Source: CAWIXB01 sp963839955 (GTDB lineage Bacteria > Actinomycetota > Actinomycetes > JACCUZ01). From it: DNA of 64,000 bases. Numbering within the stretch: the first letter of the stretch is position 1; each line of letters begins with the position of its first letter. The notes beneath the pieces were generated by a model, which saw only the letters and a program-made list of their open reading frames with translations, had not been told where the DNA came from and did no database searches. Location of the stretch: contig CAWIXB010000001.1 in the NCBI GenBank assembly GCA_963839955.1, positions 3,286,001-3,350,000 on the forward strand. The letters are read 5' to 3'. The translations under genes and the position numbers were made by a program. Shown piece by piece: positions 8,963-16,779 of this stretch.

Positions 8963-10255
8963 TCACGCGGCCGGTGCCAGCCGGGAGAGCGCGTTGATGA
9001 CGCGGTCCATGGCGTCGCCGTCGCGTGGGTCGGTGAGGTTCGCCATGAGCTTCAGCACGAAGCGCATGAGCAGCGGATGCGGCAGGCCGTGCCGGGTTGC
9101 CAGCCGCATCACCCGGTCGTCGCCGATCAGCTTCACAAACATCCGCCCGACCGTGTAGTAGCCCCCGTAGGTGTCCTTGAGGACCTGCGGGTAGGCCGCC
9201 AGGGCGCGCTCGCGGCCCGCTGCCGTCGGCCGGGCCCGCGCCTGGGCGATCACCCGTGCGGCGAGCTCGGCCGACTCCATGGCGTAGGCGATGCCCTCGC
9301 CGTTGAACGGGTTGACCATGCCGCCCGAGTCGCCGACGAGCAGCAGGCCGCGCGTGTAGTGCGGCTGGCGGTTGAAGCCCATCGGCAGGGCGGCGCCACG
9401 GACCGGCGCGGTGCGGTTCTCGTCGCGGAAGCCCCACTCCTCGGGGGTCTGGTCGAGCCATCTGCGCAGCAGGTCCTTGTAGTCGACCTGACCCCACGCC
9501 GTACTCGTGTTGAGGATGCCCAGCCCGACGTTGCTCGTGCCGTCGCCCATCCCGAACACCCAGCCGTAGCCCGGCAATAGACGGGCACGGCCGCCTCTGC
9601 TTTCCGGGCCGCGGTCCCAGAGCTCCAGCCACGACTCCAGCCAGTCGTCCTCGTGACGAGGGCTGCGGTAGTAGGTGCGCACGGCCACGCCCATCGGCCG
9701 GTCGTCGCGCTTCTGCAGGCCCATCGCGAGCGAGAGGCGGCTGGAGTTGCCGTCGGCGGCAACGACGAGCGGCGCCCGGTAAGTGACCTCGCCGTCCTCG
9801 GTCTTGGCCGTGACTCCGGTGATGTGGCCGGTGCGGTCATCGAGCACCGGACCGGTGACGTTGGCGCGCTCGCACAGGGTGGCGCCGGCCTTGACCGCGT
9901 GGCGGGCCAGCAGGTCGTCGAAGTCGGTGCGCGGACGCACCAGGCCGTAGGGCGGGAAGCTCGCGAGGTCCGGCCAGGGCAGCTCGATGCGCATGCCGCC
10001 GCCGATGATGCGCAGTCCCTGGTTGCGCAGCCAGCCGGCTGACGGGCTCGTGTCGATGCCCATGTCCACGAGGGCCTTGACCGCCCGTGGGGTCAGCCCG
10101 TCGCCGCAGACCTTCTCGCGGGGGAAGGCCGCCTTCTCGAGCACCACGACGTCGAGTCCGGCCTGCGCGAGGTGGTAGGCGGTCGTCGAGCCCGCGGGCC
10201 CGGCGCCGACGACGATGACGTCGGCGTCCCGCTCGCTGGCCTGGCCGACGCTCAC
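8963..10255 (-). CDS. menJ: Geranylgeranyl reductase family flavoprotein, probable menaquinone reductase MenJ
   Basis: FAD-dependent oxidoreductase of the geranylgeranyl reductase family, 430 residues. The N-terminus has the Rossmann motif DVIVVGAGPAGSTTAYHLAQ (about residues 10-29) and VCGDGLTPRAV; the C-terminal half has LLVGDSGGMVNPFNGEGIAY, the FAD-ribityl site. In mycobacteria the homologue MenJ (Rv0561c) saturates one isoprene unit of menaquinone. The neighbouring men and nuo genes favour this role here, but other polyprenyl substrates cannot be excluded. GTG at 10255 was chosen for the GAGGT ribosome-binding site 7 nt upstream. Confidence 0.8.
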   Translation of the reverse strand: MSVGQASERDADVIVVGAGPAGSTTAYHLAQAGLDVVVLEKAAFPREKVCGDGLTPRAVKALVDMGIDTSPSAGWLRNQGLRIIGGGMRIELPWPDLASFPPYGLVRPRTDFDDLLARHAVKAGATLCERANVTGPVLDDRTGHITGVTAKTEDGEVTYRAPLVVAADGNSSRLSLAMGLQKRDDRPMGVAVRTYYRSPRHEDDWLESWLELWDRGPESRGGRARLLPGYGWVFGMGDGTSNVGLGILNTSTAWGQVDYKDLLRRWLDQTPEEWGFRDENRTAPVRGAALPMGFNRQPHYTRGLLLVGDSGGMVNPFNGEGIAYAMESAELAARVIAQARARPTAAGRERALAAYPQVLKDTYGGYYTVGRMFVKLIGDDRVMRLATRHGLPHPLLMRFVLKLMANLTDPRDGDAMDRVINALSRLAPAA

Positions 10256-10410
10256 GTGGGGCACCTCGGGTGAGACGGTGGGTGTGCGCTTGTGAAAGCT
10301 TTCACGAACCCTGGGGGGCGTCAGTCTAGGCGCAGTCCCCCGGCGGTTGCACCCGGCCACCGACTTCGATCCCGGGCCCCCACCGCCCGTCCCCCCAGCG
10401 GGCGAGTCGC

Positions 10411-10584
10411 CTACTTGTTGAAGGCGTCCTTGACCTTCTCGCCGGCCTGCTTGAGGTCGGCCTTGCTCTGGTCACGCTTGCCCTCGCGACGCATCTCGTC
10501 GTCGCCGGTCGCCCCGCCGATCTTCTCCTTGGCACCACCGCGGATCTCGTCGACCTTGTTCTGCGTCTTGTCGTCCTTGCCCAT
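10411..10584 (-). CDS. CsbD family stress-response protein
   Basis: 57-residue hydrophilic protein rich in Lys, Asp and Glu. The segment KVDEIRGGAKEKIGGATGDD and the ending AGEKVKDAFNK are typical of CsbD-like proteins, which are induced by general stress in many bacteria but have no agreed biochemical role. ATG at 10584 is preceded by GAGAGGG at a 9-nt distance; an in-frame ATG three codons upstream directly abuts that sequence and is less likely. It stands alone between the menJ-like gene and menG. Confidence 0.85.
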   Translation of the reverse strand: MGKDDKTQNKVDEIRGGAKEKIGGATGDDEMRREGKRDQSKADLKQAGEKVKDAFNK

Positions 10585-10669
10585 GGCGCACATCCCTCTC
10601 GGTTGGGTTTTGACCTCTGGCTAGACCCCTGTCCGCCCTGTGGGGCGCGAAACCCCGGCGCGGGGTCGG

Positions 10670-11368
10670 CTACGGCTGGCGGCGGACTGCTCGGTGCAGC
10701 GCGACGATGCCGTAGCTCAGGTCGGACCAGGCGACGCCGTCCCAGCCCGCGTCGCTGATGCGCTCGGCCAGCGCGGCCTGATCGGGCCAGGCGCGGATCG
10801 ACTCAGCGAGGTAGACGTAGGCGTCCGGGTTCGTCGCGACCCGGCGGGCGACGCTAGGCAGCGCGCGCATCAGGTAGCCGGAGTAGAGCGTGCGGAACGG
10901 GCCCCACGTGGGATGGCTGAACTCGCAGACGACGAGCCGGCCGCCCTGCGCGGTCACCCGGAGGAGCTCGGCGAGCGCGGCCTGCGGGTCGGCGACGTTG
11001 CGCAGCCCGAACGAGACCGTCACCGCGTCGAAGGACCGGTCGGCGAAGGGCAGCCGCAGCGCGTCGCCGGCGACGAAGGCGAGCTCAGGATGCTCGCGCC
11101 GGCCGACCCGGAGCATCCCGGGCGAGAAGTCGCACGCGACCACGTCCGCCCCCGCCGCATGGAAGGGCAGCGACGAGCTGCCGGTGCCGGCGGCCAGGTC
11201 GAGCACCCGTTGACCGGGTCGCGCGTCGACGGCCCGCGCGACCGCGCGCCGCCACAGCCGATCCTGGCCGAGGGAGAGGACGTCGTTGGTCAGGTCGTAC
11301 CGCTCCGCGACGCCGTCGAACATGGCCGCGACCTCGTGAGGCGACTTCTCGAGGTCGGCTCTGGTCAC
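10670..11368 (-). CDS. menG: Demethylmenaquinone methyltransferase
   Basis: SAM-dependent C-methyltransferase for the last ring step of menaquinone synthesis (MenG/UbiE family), 232 residues. The N-terminal FDGVAERYDLTNDVLSLGQD motif (residues 17-36) is diagnostic, followed by the SAM-binding RVLDLAAGTGSSSLPF and VSFGLRNVADPQAAL. Actinobacteria use menaquinone, so the ubiquinone role of UbiE is not expected. GTG start at 11368. It lies on the strand opposite menF-menB-menE-menA, within the same pathway cluster. Confidence 0.93.
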   Translation of the reverse strand: MTRADLEKSPHEVAAMFDGVAERYDLTNDVLSLGQDRLWRRAVARAVDARPGQRVLDLAAGTGSSSLPFHAAGADVVACDFSPGMLRVGRREHPELAFVAGDALRLPFADRSFDAVTVSFGLRNVADPQAALAELLRVTAQGGRLVVCEFSHPTWGPFRTLYSGYLMRALPSVARRVATNPDAYVYLAESIRAWPDQAALAERISDAGWDGVAWSDLSYGIVALHRAVRRQP

Positions 11369-11425
11369 GGCTCGCCCAGCACGTGCATCGACACCCGCGT
11401 CACGGGCGTCACTGTGGCACAGCGG

Positions 11426-11623
11426 TCAGTGGTTCTCGCGGTCGGACGGGTCATGACCTGGTGAGTCGGCAGAGGTGCCTTGCTGGCGCTGGGGCTTCTG
11501 CGGGTGAGTCACCGCGCGCTCGCGGCGAAGCCGCGCCTGGGTCTTCGCGTCGGCGCGCTCGCGGTCGCGATCGCGCGGGTCCTCACCTTCGGCCGGGTGG
11601 GTGTAGCGGTCGCCCGATGTCAT
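11426..11623 (-). CDS. Small charged hypothetical protein
   Basis: 65-residue, highly hydrophilic product rich in Arg, Asp and Pro (begins MTSGDRYTHPAEGEDPRD) with no recognised domain. Support for it being real: an AGGTG ribosome-binding site six bases before the ATG, and a divergent arrangement with the next gene, only 31 bp between the two start codons. A GTG three codons upstream could also be used. The composition would also fit a chance frame in GC-rich DNA. Confidence 0.45.
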   Translation of the reverse strand: MTSGDRYTHPAEGEDPRDRDRERADAKTQARLRRERAVTHPQKPQRQQGTSADSPGHDPSDRENH

Positions 11624-11632
11624 AGCGTTCAC

Positions 11633-11645
11633 CTACCCCGGGTAG
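11633..11645. promoter_or_regulatory. Palindrome shared by two divergent small genes
   Basis: CTACCC-c-GGGTAG lies in the middle of the 31-bp gap between the starts at 11623 and 11655. Its flanks supply the ribosome-binding site of each gene (AGGTG leftward, TAGGAG rightward). There is little room for separate promoters. Confidence 0.35.
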
Positions 11646-11654
11646 GAGCACGCC

Positions 11655-11930
11655 ATGCCCGACCTCGACATCACCGCCGCCGACGCCCACGTCTACAAGG
11701 TGACGATCACCGACGACAACGGCCGGGAGTCACGGCATCGGGTCCGGGTGCCCGAGTCATTCCTCGCCAGTCTCGGCCTCACCGCCGCCCAGGAGGCCAA
11801 GCTGGTGCGGGTGTCGATGGACTACCTCCTCGCGCACGAGTCACCGAGCTCGATCATGCGCGAGTTCACCCTCGAGGACATCGGCCGGTTCTTTCCCGGC
11901 TACCCCGACGAGATCAGGGACCGCATCTGA
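11655..11930 (+). CDS. Conserved hypothetical protein
   Basis: 91-residue soluble protein I do not recognise. It starts with an alternating hydrophobic/polar stretch (HVYKVTITDDNGRE) that looks like a beta-hairpin, then a helical middle and the C-terminal segment FTLEDIGRFFPGYPDEI. No catalytic motif, signal or membrane segment is seen. ATG is preceded by TAGGAG at 6 nt. It ends 30 bp before menF on the same strand, but menF appears to have its own promoter. Confidence 0.7.
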   Translation: MPDLDITAADAHVYKVTITDDNGRESRHRVRVPESFLASLGLTAAQEAKLVRVSMDYLLAHESPSSIMREFTLEDIGRFFPGYPDEIRDRI

Positions 11931-11947
11931 CGTGCCGGGCTCCCACG

Positions 11948-11953
11948 TACGCT
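11948..11953 (+). promoter_or_regulatory. -10 box for leaderless menF transcript
   Basis: TACGCT ends 7 nt before the menF GTG, so transcription should begin at or next to the start codon. No ribosome-binding site is present, consistent with a leaderless mRNA. One of eleven such sites in this window. Confidence 0.55.
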
Positions 11954-11960
11954 GGCTGCC

Positions 11961-13181
11961 GTGAGCACCGCCGCCGCCCTCGCGCCGACCGCCGTGCGGT
12001 CCGCGTCGATCGAGGACGCCGACCTGCTCTCGCTGCTGCCCTCCCCCGCCGGCGCCCTCTCCTGGGTGCACCGCGGAGAGGGGCTCGTCGGGTGGGGCGA
12101 GGCGGCTCGGCTGGAGGTCCGTGGACCCGGCCGGCTCGCGCAGGCACGCGACTGGTGGCAGCGGCTCTGCGCGGTCTGGGCCGTCGACGACCCGGTGGCG
12201 CAACCGGGCAGCGGACCGGTCGCCTTCGGGTCGTTCACCTTCGACGACCTGTCGCCCACCCCGTCGGTGCTGGTGGTGCCGGAGGTCGTGGTCGGGCGCC
12301 GCGACGGCCGGACCTGGCTGACGACCGTGGGGGAGCCGTCGCGGCTGTCGGCGCCGGAGATGGTGACCCGTCCGTCCGGCCTGCGCTACGCCGCCGGACG
12401 GGTCAGCGTCACGTCGTTCCGGCGTTCGGTCGAGGAGGCGGTCCGCCGTATCCGTCGCGGTGACCTCGACAAGGTGGTGCTCGCCCACGACCTGGCTGCG
12501 ATGGCCGACGCACCCGTGGACCCTCGTCATCTCCTGCGGCGGCTGGCCGAAGACTACCCCGACTGCTGGACCTTCTCCGTCGACGGTCTCGTGGGTGCGA
12601 CTCCCGAGCTTCTGGTGAGCCGGTTCGGGACGCAGGTGCGTTCTCGCGTGCTCGCCGGAACGCTGTCGAGCGGTGCCGACGGGCGGCATGCCGCCGACCT
12701 GCTCGGCTCGGCGAAGGACGTCGAGGAGCACCGCTACGCCGTCGACTCGCTCGCCGACTCGCTGGCACCGCACTGCTCGGTGCTGGCGGTCCCCGACTCG
12801 CCGTACGTGCTCGAGCTCGCGAACGTCGCGCACCTCGCGACCGACGTACACGGCCGGCTCAGCGACGGGGCCTGCGCGCTCGACCTGGCAGGGGCGGTGC
12901 ACCCGACCGCCGCTGTCGGCGGCACGCCGACCGACGCTGCTGTCGCGCTGCTGCGCGAGCTCGAGGGGGTCGACCGCGGGCGCTACGCCGGCCCGGTCGG
13001 CTGGGTCGACGCACGCGGCGACGGCGAGTGGGGCATCGCGCTGCGATGCGCGCAGCTCGACGGCGCCGAGGCGCGGCTGTACGCCGGGTGCGGGATCGTG
13101 GCCGACTCCGACCCGGACGCCGAGGTCGCCGAGGCGCAGGCCAAGTTCGTGCCCGTGCGCGACGCCCTCGAAGGCGGCTAG
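11961..13181 (+). CDS. menF: Isochorismate synthase
   Basis: Converts chorismate to isochorismate, the entry step of menaquinone synthesis. The 406-residue protein is a chorismate-binding-fold enzyme: GATPELLVSR near residue 213, LAGTLSSG, then HPTAAVGGTP near residue 314 and the C-terminal YAGCGIVADSDPDAE. These match the isochorismate/salicylate synthase branch rather than anthranilate synthase. The men context argues for menaquinone rather than siderophore synthesis. It is convergent with menD and their stop codons overlap. Confidence 0.9.
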   Translation: MSTAAALAPTAVRSASIEDADLLSLLPSPAGALSWVHRGEGLVGWGEAARLEVRGPGRLAQARDWWQRLCAVWAVDDPVAQPGSGPVAFGSFTFDDLSPTPSVLVVPEVVVGRRDGRTWLTTVGEPSRLSAPEMVTRPSGLRYAAGRVSVTSFRRSVEEAVRRIRRGDLDKVVLAHDLAAMADAPVDPRHLLRRLAEDYPDCWTFSVDGLVGATPELLVSRFGTQVRSRVLAGTLSSGADGRHAADLLGSAKDVEEHRYAVDSLADSLAPHCSVLAVPDSPYVLELANVAHLATDVHGRLSDGACALDLAGAVHPTAAVGGTPTDAAVALLRELEGVDRGRYAGPVGWVDARGDGEWGIALRCAQLDGAEARLYAGCGIVADSDPDAEVAEAQAKFVPVRDALEGG

Positions 13182-14851
13182 CCCGCCGCCGACACTGCCG
13201 CCGCGACGGCCTCGCGCAGTCGCCGGTCTGTGTCACGCCTGACCCGACGGTCGGTGCGCACCTCCACCACACGCAGGCCGGGCGCGGTGTCGAGCGCCGC
13301 ACGTAGCTGCGCCAGGTCGTCCGCGCGGTGGTACGCCGTGCCTGTCGCCGCGCAGAGGTCGGCGAGGTCGACGCCGGTGGGGGTGCCGAAGATGCGCTCG
13401 AACGCGCCGGCGTACTCGGGAGCACCCTGCTCGAGCTGGCCGAAGATGCCACCCCCGTCGTCGTTGTTGACCACGAGGGTGAGCTCCGGGCGCGGCTCGT
13501 CCGGACCGAGCACGAGCCCGGTCGCGTCGTGCAGGAACGTCAGGTCGCCCATCAGCGCGTAGGCCGGCTCGTCGCGGGTCAGCGCGGCGCCGATCGCGGT
13601 CGACACCGTGCCGTCGATGCCGGAGACGCCGCGGTTGGCCAGCACCCGGCGACGCTGGTCGGTGAGCGGCTCGTCCCAGGGGTCAGCGAGGTCGAGGTCC
13701 CGGACCGCTGCCGACGAGCCGGCGAACAACAACGACCTCGCGGGCAGCGCCCCCGCGACAAGGCGCGCGACCGAGGGCCCGGACAGCTCACCGTCGACGA
13801 CGTCGGCCACGACCTTGCGCGCGGCCGCGTCGGCGTCGAGCCAGCGGGTGAGCCACTCGTCGGGTTCGGCTCGTGGTGCGCCTTCGTCCACCCAGCGCAG
13901 GGCGACGCCCGGCGTGATCGTGGCATGCGCACCCGGGTTGGGTGTGACGCCGCGTCCGCGTACGACGACCACCTCGACGTCGCTGCGCGCGAGCAGGCGG
14001 GTGACCGGTCGCGACAACGTGGGCCGGCCGGCCACGACCACGCGTTCGATGTCGTCGCCGAGGTGGTCGAGCAGCAGCCGGTAGGCGGTGAGCGCGTTCG
14101 GCCCGCTACGCGCTCCGGAGGTCGGCTCGGCGAGCAGCGGCCACGACGCCGCCTCGGCCGCCCAGCGCGCGAACGCACCGTCGTGCCCGTCGCCGGCGAC
14201 AGCCACCGTGCGCGGCCCGCGGTCGAGGACCGTGGTCCCCTCCCCTGCCGGCTCGCCGGGAGCGGGGGACGTCGTCGCGTCGGCGCCGACGTCGAGCGGC
14301 TCGACCCAGGCCGCGTCGGTCTCGGGAACAAGCGGCGCGCGCAGCGCGACGTTGAGGTGCACCGGCCCGTGGCGCGCGGCGGCCAGCGCGGCGGCGACCG
14401 TTTGCCGCCACGACCGCACCTCACCCGTGCGACGGTCCGGCGGTCCGAGCTGGGCGTAGTGCGCGACGGCGCCGTACAGCCGCGCCTGGTCGATGGTCTG
14501 GTTGGCGCCCATGCCGCGCATCTCGGGCGGCCGGTCCGCGGTGAGAGCGAGCAGAGGCACACCCGAGTAGGCCGCTTCGACGACGGCGGGGTGCAGGTTC
14601 ACCGCGGCGGTACCCGACGTGGTCACGACCGGCACCGGCCGGTCGGACGCCTTGGCCAGCCCGAGCGCGAGGAAGCCTGCCGACCGCTCGTCGATGCGCA
14701 CATGCAGCCGCAGCCGGCCGGCCGCGTCGGCGGTGTGCAAAGCGAAGGCCAGCGGCGCGGAGCGCGAACCCGGCGCGAGGACCGCGTCCCGGACCCCGCC
14801 GCGGACCAGTCCGTCGACGAGCACGGTCGCCAGTGCCGTCGACGGGTTCAC
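13178..14851 (-). CDS. menD: 2-succinyl-5-enolpyruvyl-6-hydroxy-3-cyclohexene-1-carboxylate synthase
   Basis: Thiamine-diphosphate enzyme that joins isochorismate to the succinyl semialdehyde unit from 2-oxoglutarate. The 557-residue product opens with the signature VLAPGSRSAPLAFALH (residues 25-40), followed by IDERSAGFLALGLAKAS with the expected Glu, and ends with the cofactor-binding region ALMGDLTFLHDATGL...VVNNDDGGGIF. Length is typical. Its last 4 bases overlap the end of menF on the other strand through a shared CTAG. Confidence 0.95.
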   Translation of the reverse strand: MNPSTALATVLVDGLVRGGVRDAVLAPGSRSAPLAFALHTADAAGRLRLHVRIDERSAGFLALGLAKASDRPVPVVTTSGTAAVNLHPAVVEAAYSGVPLLALTADRPPEMRGMGANQTIDQARLYGAVAHYAQLGPPDRRTGEVRSWRQTVAAALAAARHGPVHLNVALRAPLVPETDAAWVEPLDVGADATTSPAPGEPAGEGTTVLDRGPRTVAVAGDGHDGAFARWAAEAASWPLLAEPTSGARSGPNALTAYRLLLDHLGDDIERVVVAGRPTLSRPVTRLLARSDVEVVVVRGRGVTPNPGAHATITPGVALRWVDEGAPRAEPDEWLTRWLDADAAARKVVADVVDGELSGPSVARLVAGALPARSLLFAGSSAAVRDLDLADPWDEPLTDQRRRVLANRGVSGIDGTVSTAIGAALTRDEPAYALMGDLTFLHDATGLVLGPDEPRPELTLVVNNDDGGGIFGQLEQGAPEYAGAFERIFGTPTGVDLADLCAATGTAYHRADDLAQLRAALDTAPGLRVVEVRTDRRVRRDTDRRLREAVAAAVSAAG

Positions 14852-14858
14852 GCTGCGG

Positions 14859-14864
14859 ACCCTA
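14859..14864 (-). promoter_or_regulatory. -10 box for leaderless menD transcript
   Basis: On the minus strand TAGGGT ends 7 nt before the menD GTG (14851-14849). No ribosome-binding site is seen. Confidence 0.55.
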
Positions 14865-15836
14865 CCGACGGGCCGCGGCCACCGACCTGACCTCGGCCAG
14901 CCGTGACCGCCACCGCTCGGTGGTCAGCTCGTCGGCGAGCACCGCTGCCGAGGAGGCCACGTCGTCGCTCACACCGTCGGCGAGGTCGGGCTCGGGCCGC
15001 GCGACCGGCAGCGCACCGTCGACCACCCGCAGCGGGTCCGAGGTCACGTCGCCCTCCAGCAGCTGCAAGGTGGCGAGCCCGCAGGCATAGGGCAGCGACG
15101 GCAGTGCCGCCGCAAGCGCCAGCCCGGCCGCTATGCCGACCGACGTCTCGAGGGCGGAGGACACCACCACGGGCAGACCGATCTGCTCCGCGATGGACAG
15201 GCAGGCGCGTACGCCGCCGAGCGGCGCGACCTTGAGCACGGCGAGGTCGGCCGCCTGGAGCCGGGCGACCCGCAGCGGGTCCTCGGCCCGGCGGATCGAC
15301 TCGTCGGCGGCGATCGGGACGTCGACCGCGCGCCGGACCGCGGCGAGCTCCTCCACCGTGCGGCAGGGCTGCTCGACGTACTCGAGACCTACCCGGTCGA
15401 GCAGCCGCACCATGCGCACCGCCGTGTCGACGTCCCAGGCGCCGTTGACATCGACCCGGATGTGTCCATCCGGTCCGAGCGCGCCGCGGACCGCCTCGAC
15501 CCGTGCCAGGTCGTCAGCCTCGGTTTGGCCGGGCTCGCCGACCTTCACCTTCGCGGTGCGGCAGCCGGCCGAGCTCCGGACCGTCTCCGCAGCGGCCTCC
15601 GGGCCGACCGCGGGCACGGTCACGTTCACCGGCACCGTGGAGCGCAGTGGCGTCGGCCAGTCGCCGTCCGCGGCCTCCTCCGCCGCGAGCAGCCAGGGCA
15701 CGCACGCGGACGCGTCGTAGTCCCAGAACGGCGAGAACTCCCCCCACCCGGACGCCCCGCGCAGCAGGATGCCTTCGCGGAGGTCGATGCCGCGGAACCG
15801 GGTGCGCATCGGCAGCGACCAGACGATCGGAGTCAC
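14862..15836 (-). CDS. menC: o-Succinylbenzoate synthase
   Basis: Enolase-superfamily dehydratase producing o-succinylbenzoate. The 324-residue product shows the expected residues: TAKVKVGEPG (catalytic Lys), DVNGAWDVD, EYVEQPC and AADES (metal-binding Asp/Glu), and VLKVAPLGGV (second Lys). The frame is open upstream, but the added residues would run through the menB promoter. GTG at 15836 (MTPIVWSLPMRTRFRGI) matches the family N-terminus. It is divergent from menB with about 20 bp between starts. Confidence 0.92.
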   Translation of the reverse strand: MTPIVWSLPMRTRFRGIDLREGILLRGASGWGEFSPFWDYDASACVPWLLAAEEAADGDWPTPLRSTVPVNVTVPAVGPEAAAETVRSSAGCRTAKVKVGEPGQTEADDLARVEAVRGALGPDGHIRVDVNGAWDVDTAVRMVRLLDRVGLEYVEQPCRTVEELAAVRRAVDVPIAADESIRRAEDPLRVARLQAADLAVLKVAPLGGVRACLSIAEQIGLPVVVSSALETSVGIAAGLALAAALPSLPYACGLATLQLLEGDVTSDPLRVVDGALPVARPEPDLADGVSDDVASSAAVLADELTTERWRSRLAEVRSVAAARR

Positions 15837-15842
15837 ACCGCC

Positions 15843-15848
15843 TATCCT
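15843..15848 (+). promoter_or_regulatory. -10 box for leaderless menB transcript
   Basis: TATCCT ends 7 nt before the GTG at 15856. It sits in the ~20-bp gap between the divergent starts of menC and menB, so the two promoters must overlap. Confidence 0.5.
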
Positions 15849-15855
15849 CGCCGAC

Positions 15856-16767
15856 GTGGTGTCCGAGCTGTTCGACCCGTCCGCGTGGGAGCCCGTCGCC
15901 GGCTTCGACCTCACCGACCTGACCTACCACCGCGCCGTCGGGGGTGGCACGGTGCGGATCGCCTTCGACCGGCCGGAGGTGCGCAACGCGTTCCGGCCGC
16001 ACACGGTCGACGAGCTCTTCCGTGTGCTGGACCACGCGCGGATGACGCCCGACGTGGGCTGCGTGCTGCTCACCGGCAACGGCCCGTCGCCCATCGACGG
16101 CGGCTGGGCGTTCTGCTCGGGGGGTGACCAGCGCATCCGCGGCCGGTCGGGCTACCAGTACGCCGACGGCGAGACCGCCGAGTCCGTCGACTCCGCGCGG
16201 GCGGCAGCGGAGGGCGGCCGGTTGCACATCCTCGAGGTGCAGCGGCTGATCCGGACGATGCCCAAGGTCGTCGTCGCCGTGGTGCCGGGGTGGGCCGCCG
16301 GCGGCGGGCACTCGCTGCATGTCGTGTGCGACCTGACGATCGCGTCGCGCGAGCACGCGCGCTTCAAGCAGACCGATGCGGACGTGGGCTCATTCGACGC
16401 CGGCTACGGCTCGGCGTACCTCGCGCGGATGGTCGGCCAGAAGCGCGCCCGGGAGATCTTCTTCCTCGGCCGTGACTACGACGCGGAGACCATGCAGCAG
16501 ATGGGTGCGGTCAACCTCGTTGCCGACCATGCCGAGCTCGAGCGCACCGCGCTCGGCGTGGCACGCGAGATCAACAGCAAGAGCCCGACTTCGCAGCGCA
16601 TGTTGAAGTTCGCGTTCAACCTCGTCGACGACGGGTTGATGGGCCAGCAGGTGTTCGCGGGTGAGGCGACACGGCTGGCCTACATGACCGACGAGGCCGT
16701 CGAGGGGCGTGACGCGTTCCTCGAGAAGCGCGACCCCGACTGGTCGCGTTTCCCCTGGTACTTCTAG
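15856..16767 (+). CDS. menB: 1,4-Dihydroxy-2-naphthoyl-CoA synthase
   Basis: Crotonase-fold enzyme that closes the second ring of the naphthoquinone. The 303-residue product has RPEVRNAFRPHTVDEL, the oxyanion-hole segment CSGGDQRIRG near residue 94, VPGWAAGGGHSLHVVCDLT, and the family ending SRFPWYF. Two adjacent GTG codons (15856, 15859) could start it; 15856 was chosen because it lies 7 nt after the -10 box. menE follows after 12 bp on the same strand. Confidence 0.95.
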   Translation: MVSELFDPSAWEPVAGFDLTDLTYHRAVGGGTVRIAFDRPEVRNAFRPHTVDELFRVLDHARMTPDVGCVLLTGNGPSPIDGGWAFCSGGDQRIRGRSGYQYADGETAESVDSARAAAEGGRLHILEVQRLIRTMPKVVVAVVPGWAAGGGHSLHVVCDLTIASREHARFKQTDADVGSFDAGYGSAYLARMVGQKRAREIFFLGRDYDAETMQQMGAVNLVADHAELERTALGVAREINSKSPTSQRMLKFAFNLVDDGLMGQQVFAGEATRLAYMTDEAVEGRDAFLEKRDPDWSRFPWYF

Positions 16768-16779
16768 GCCTTACTGACC

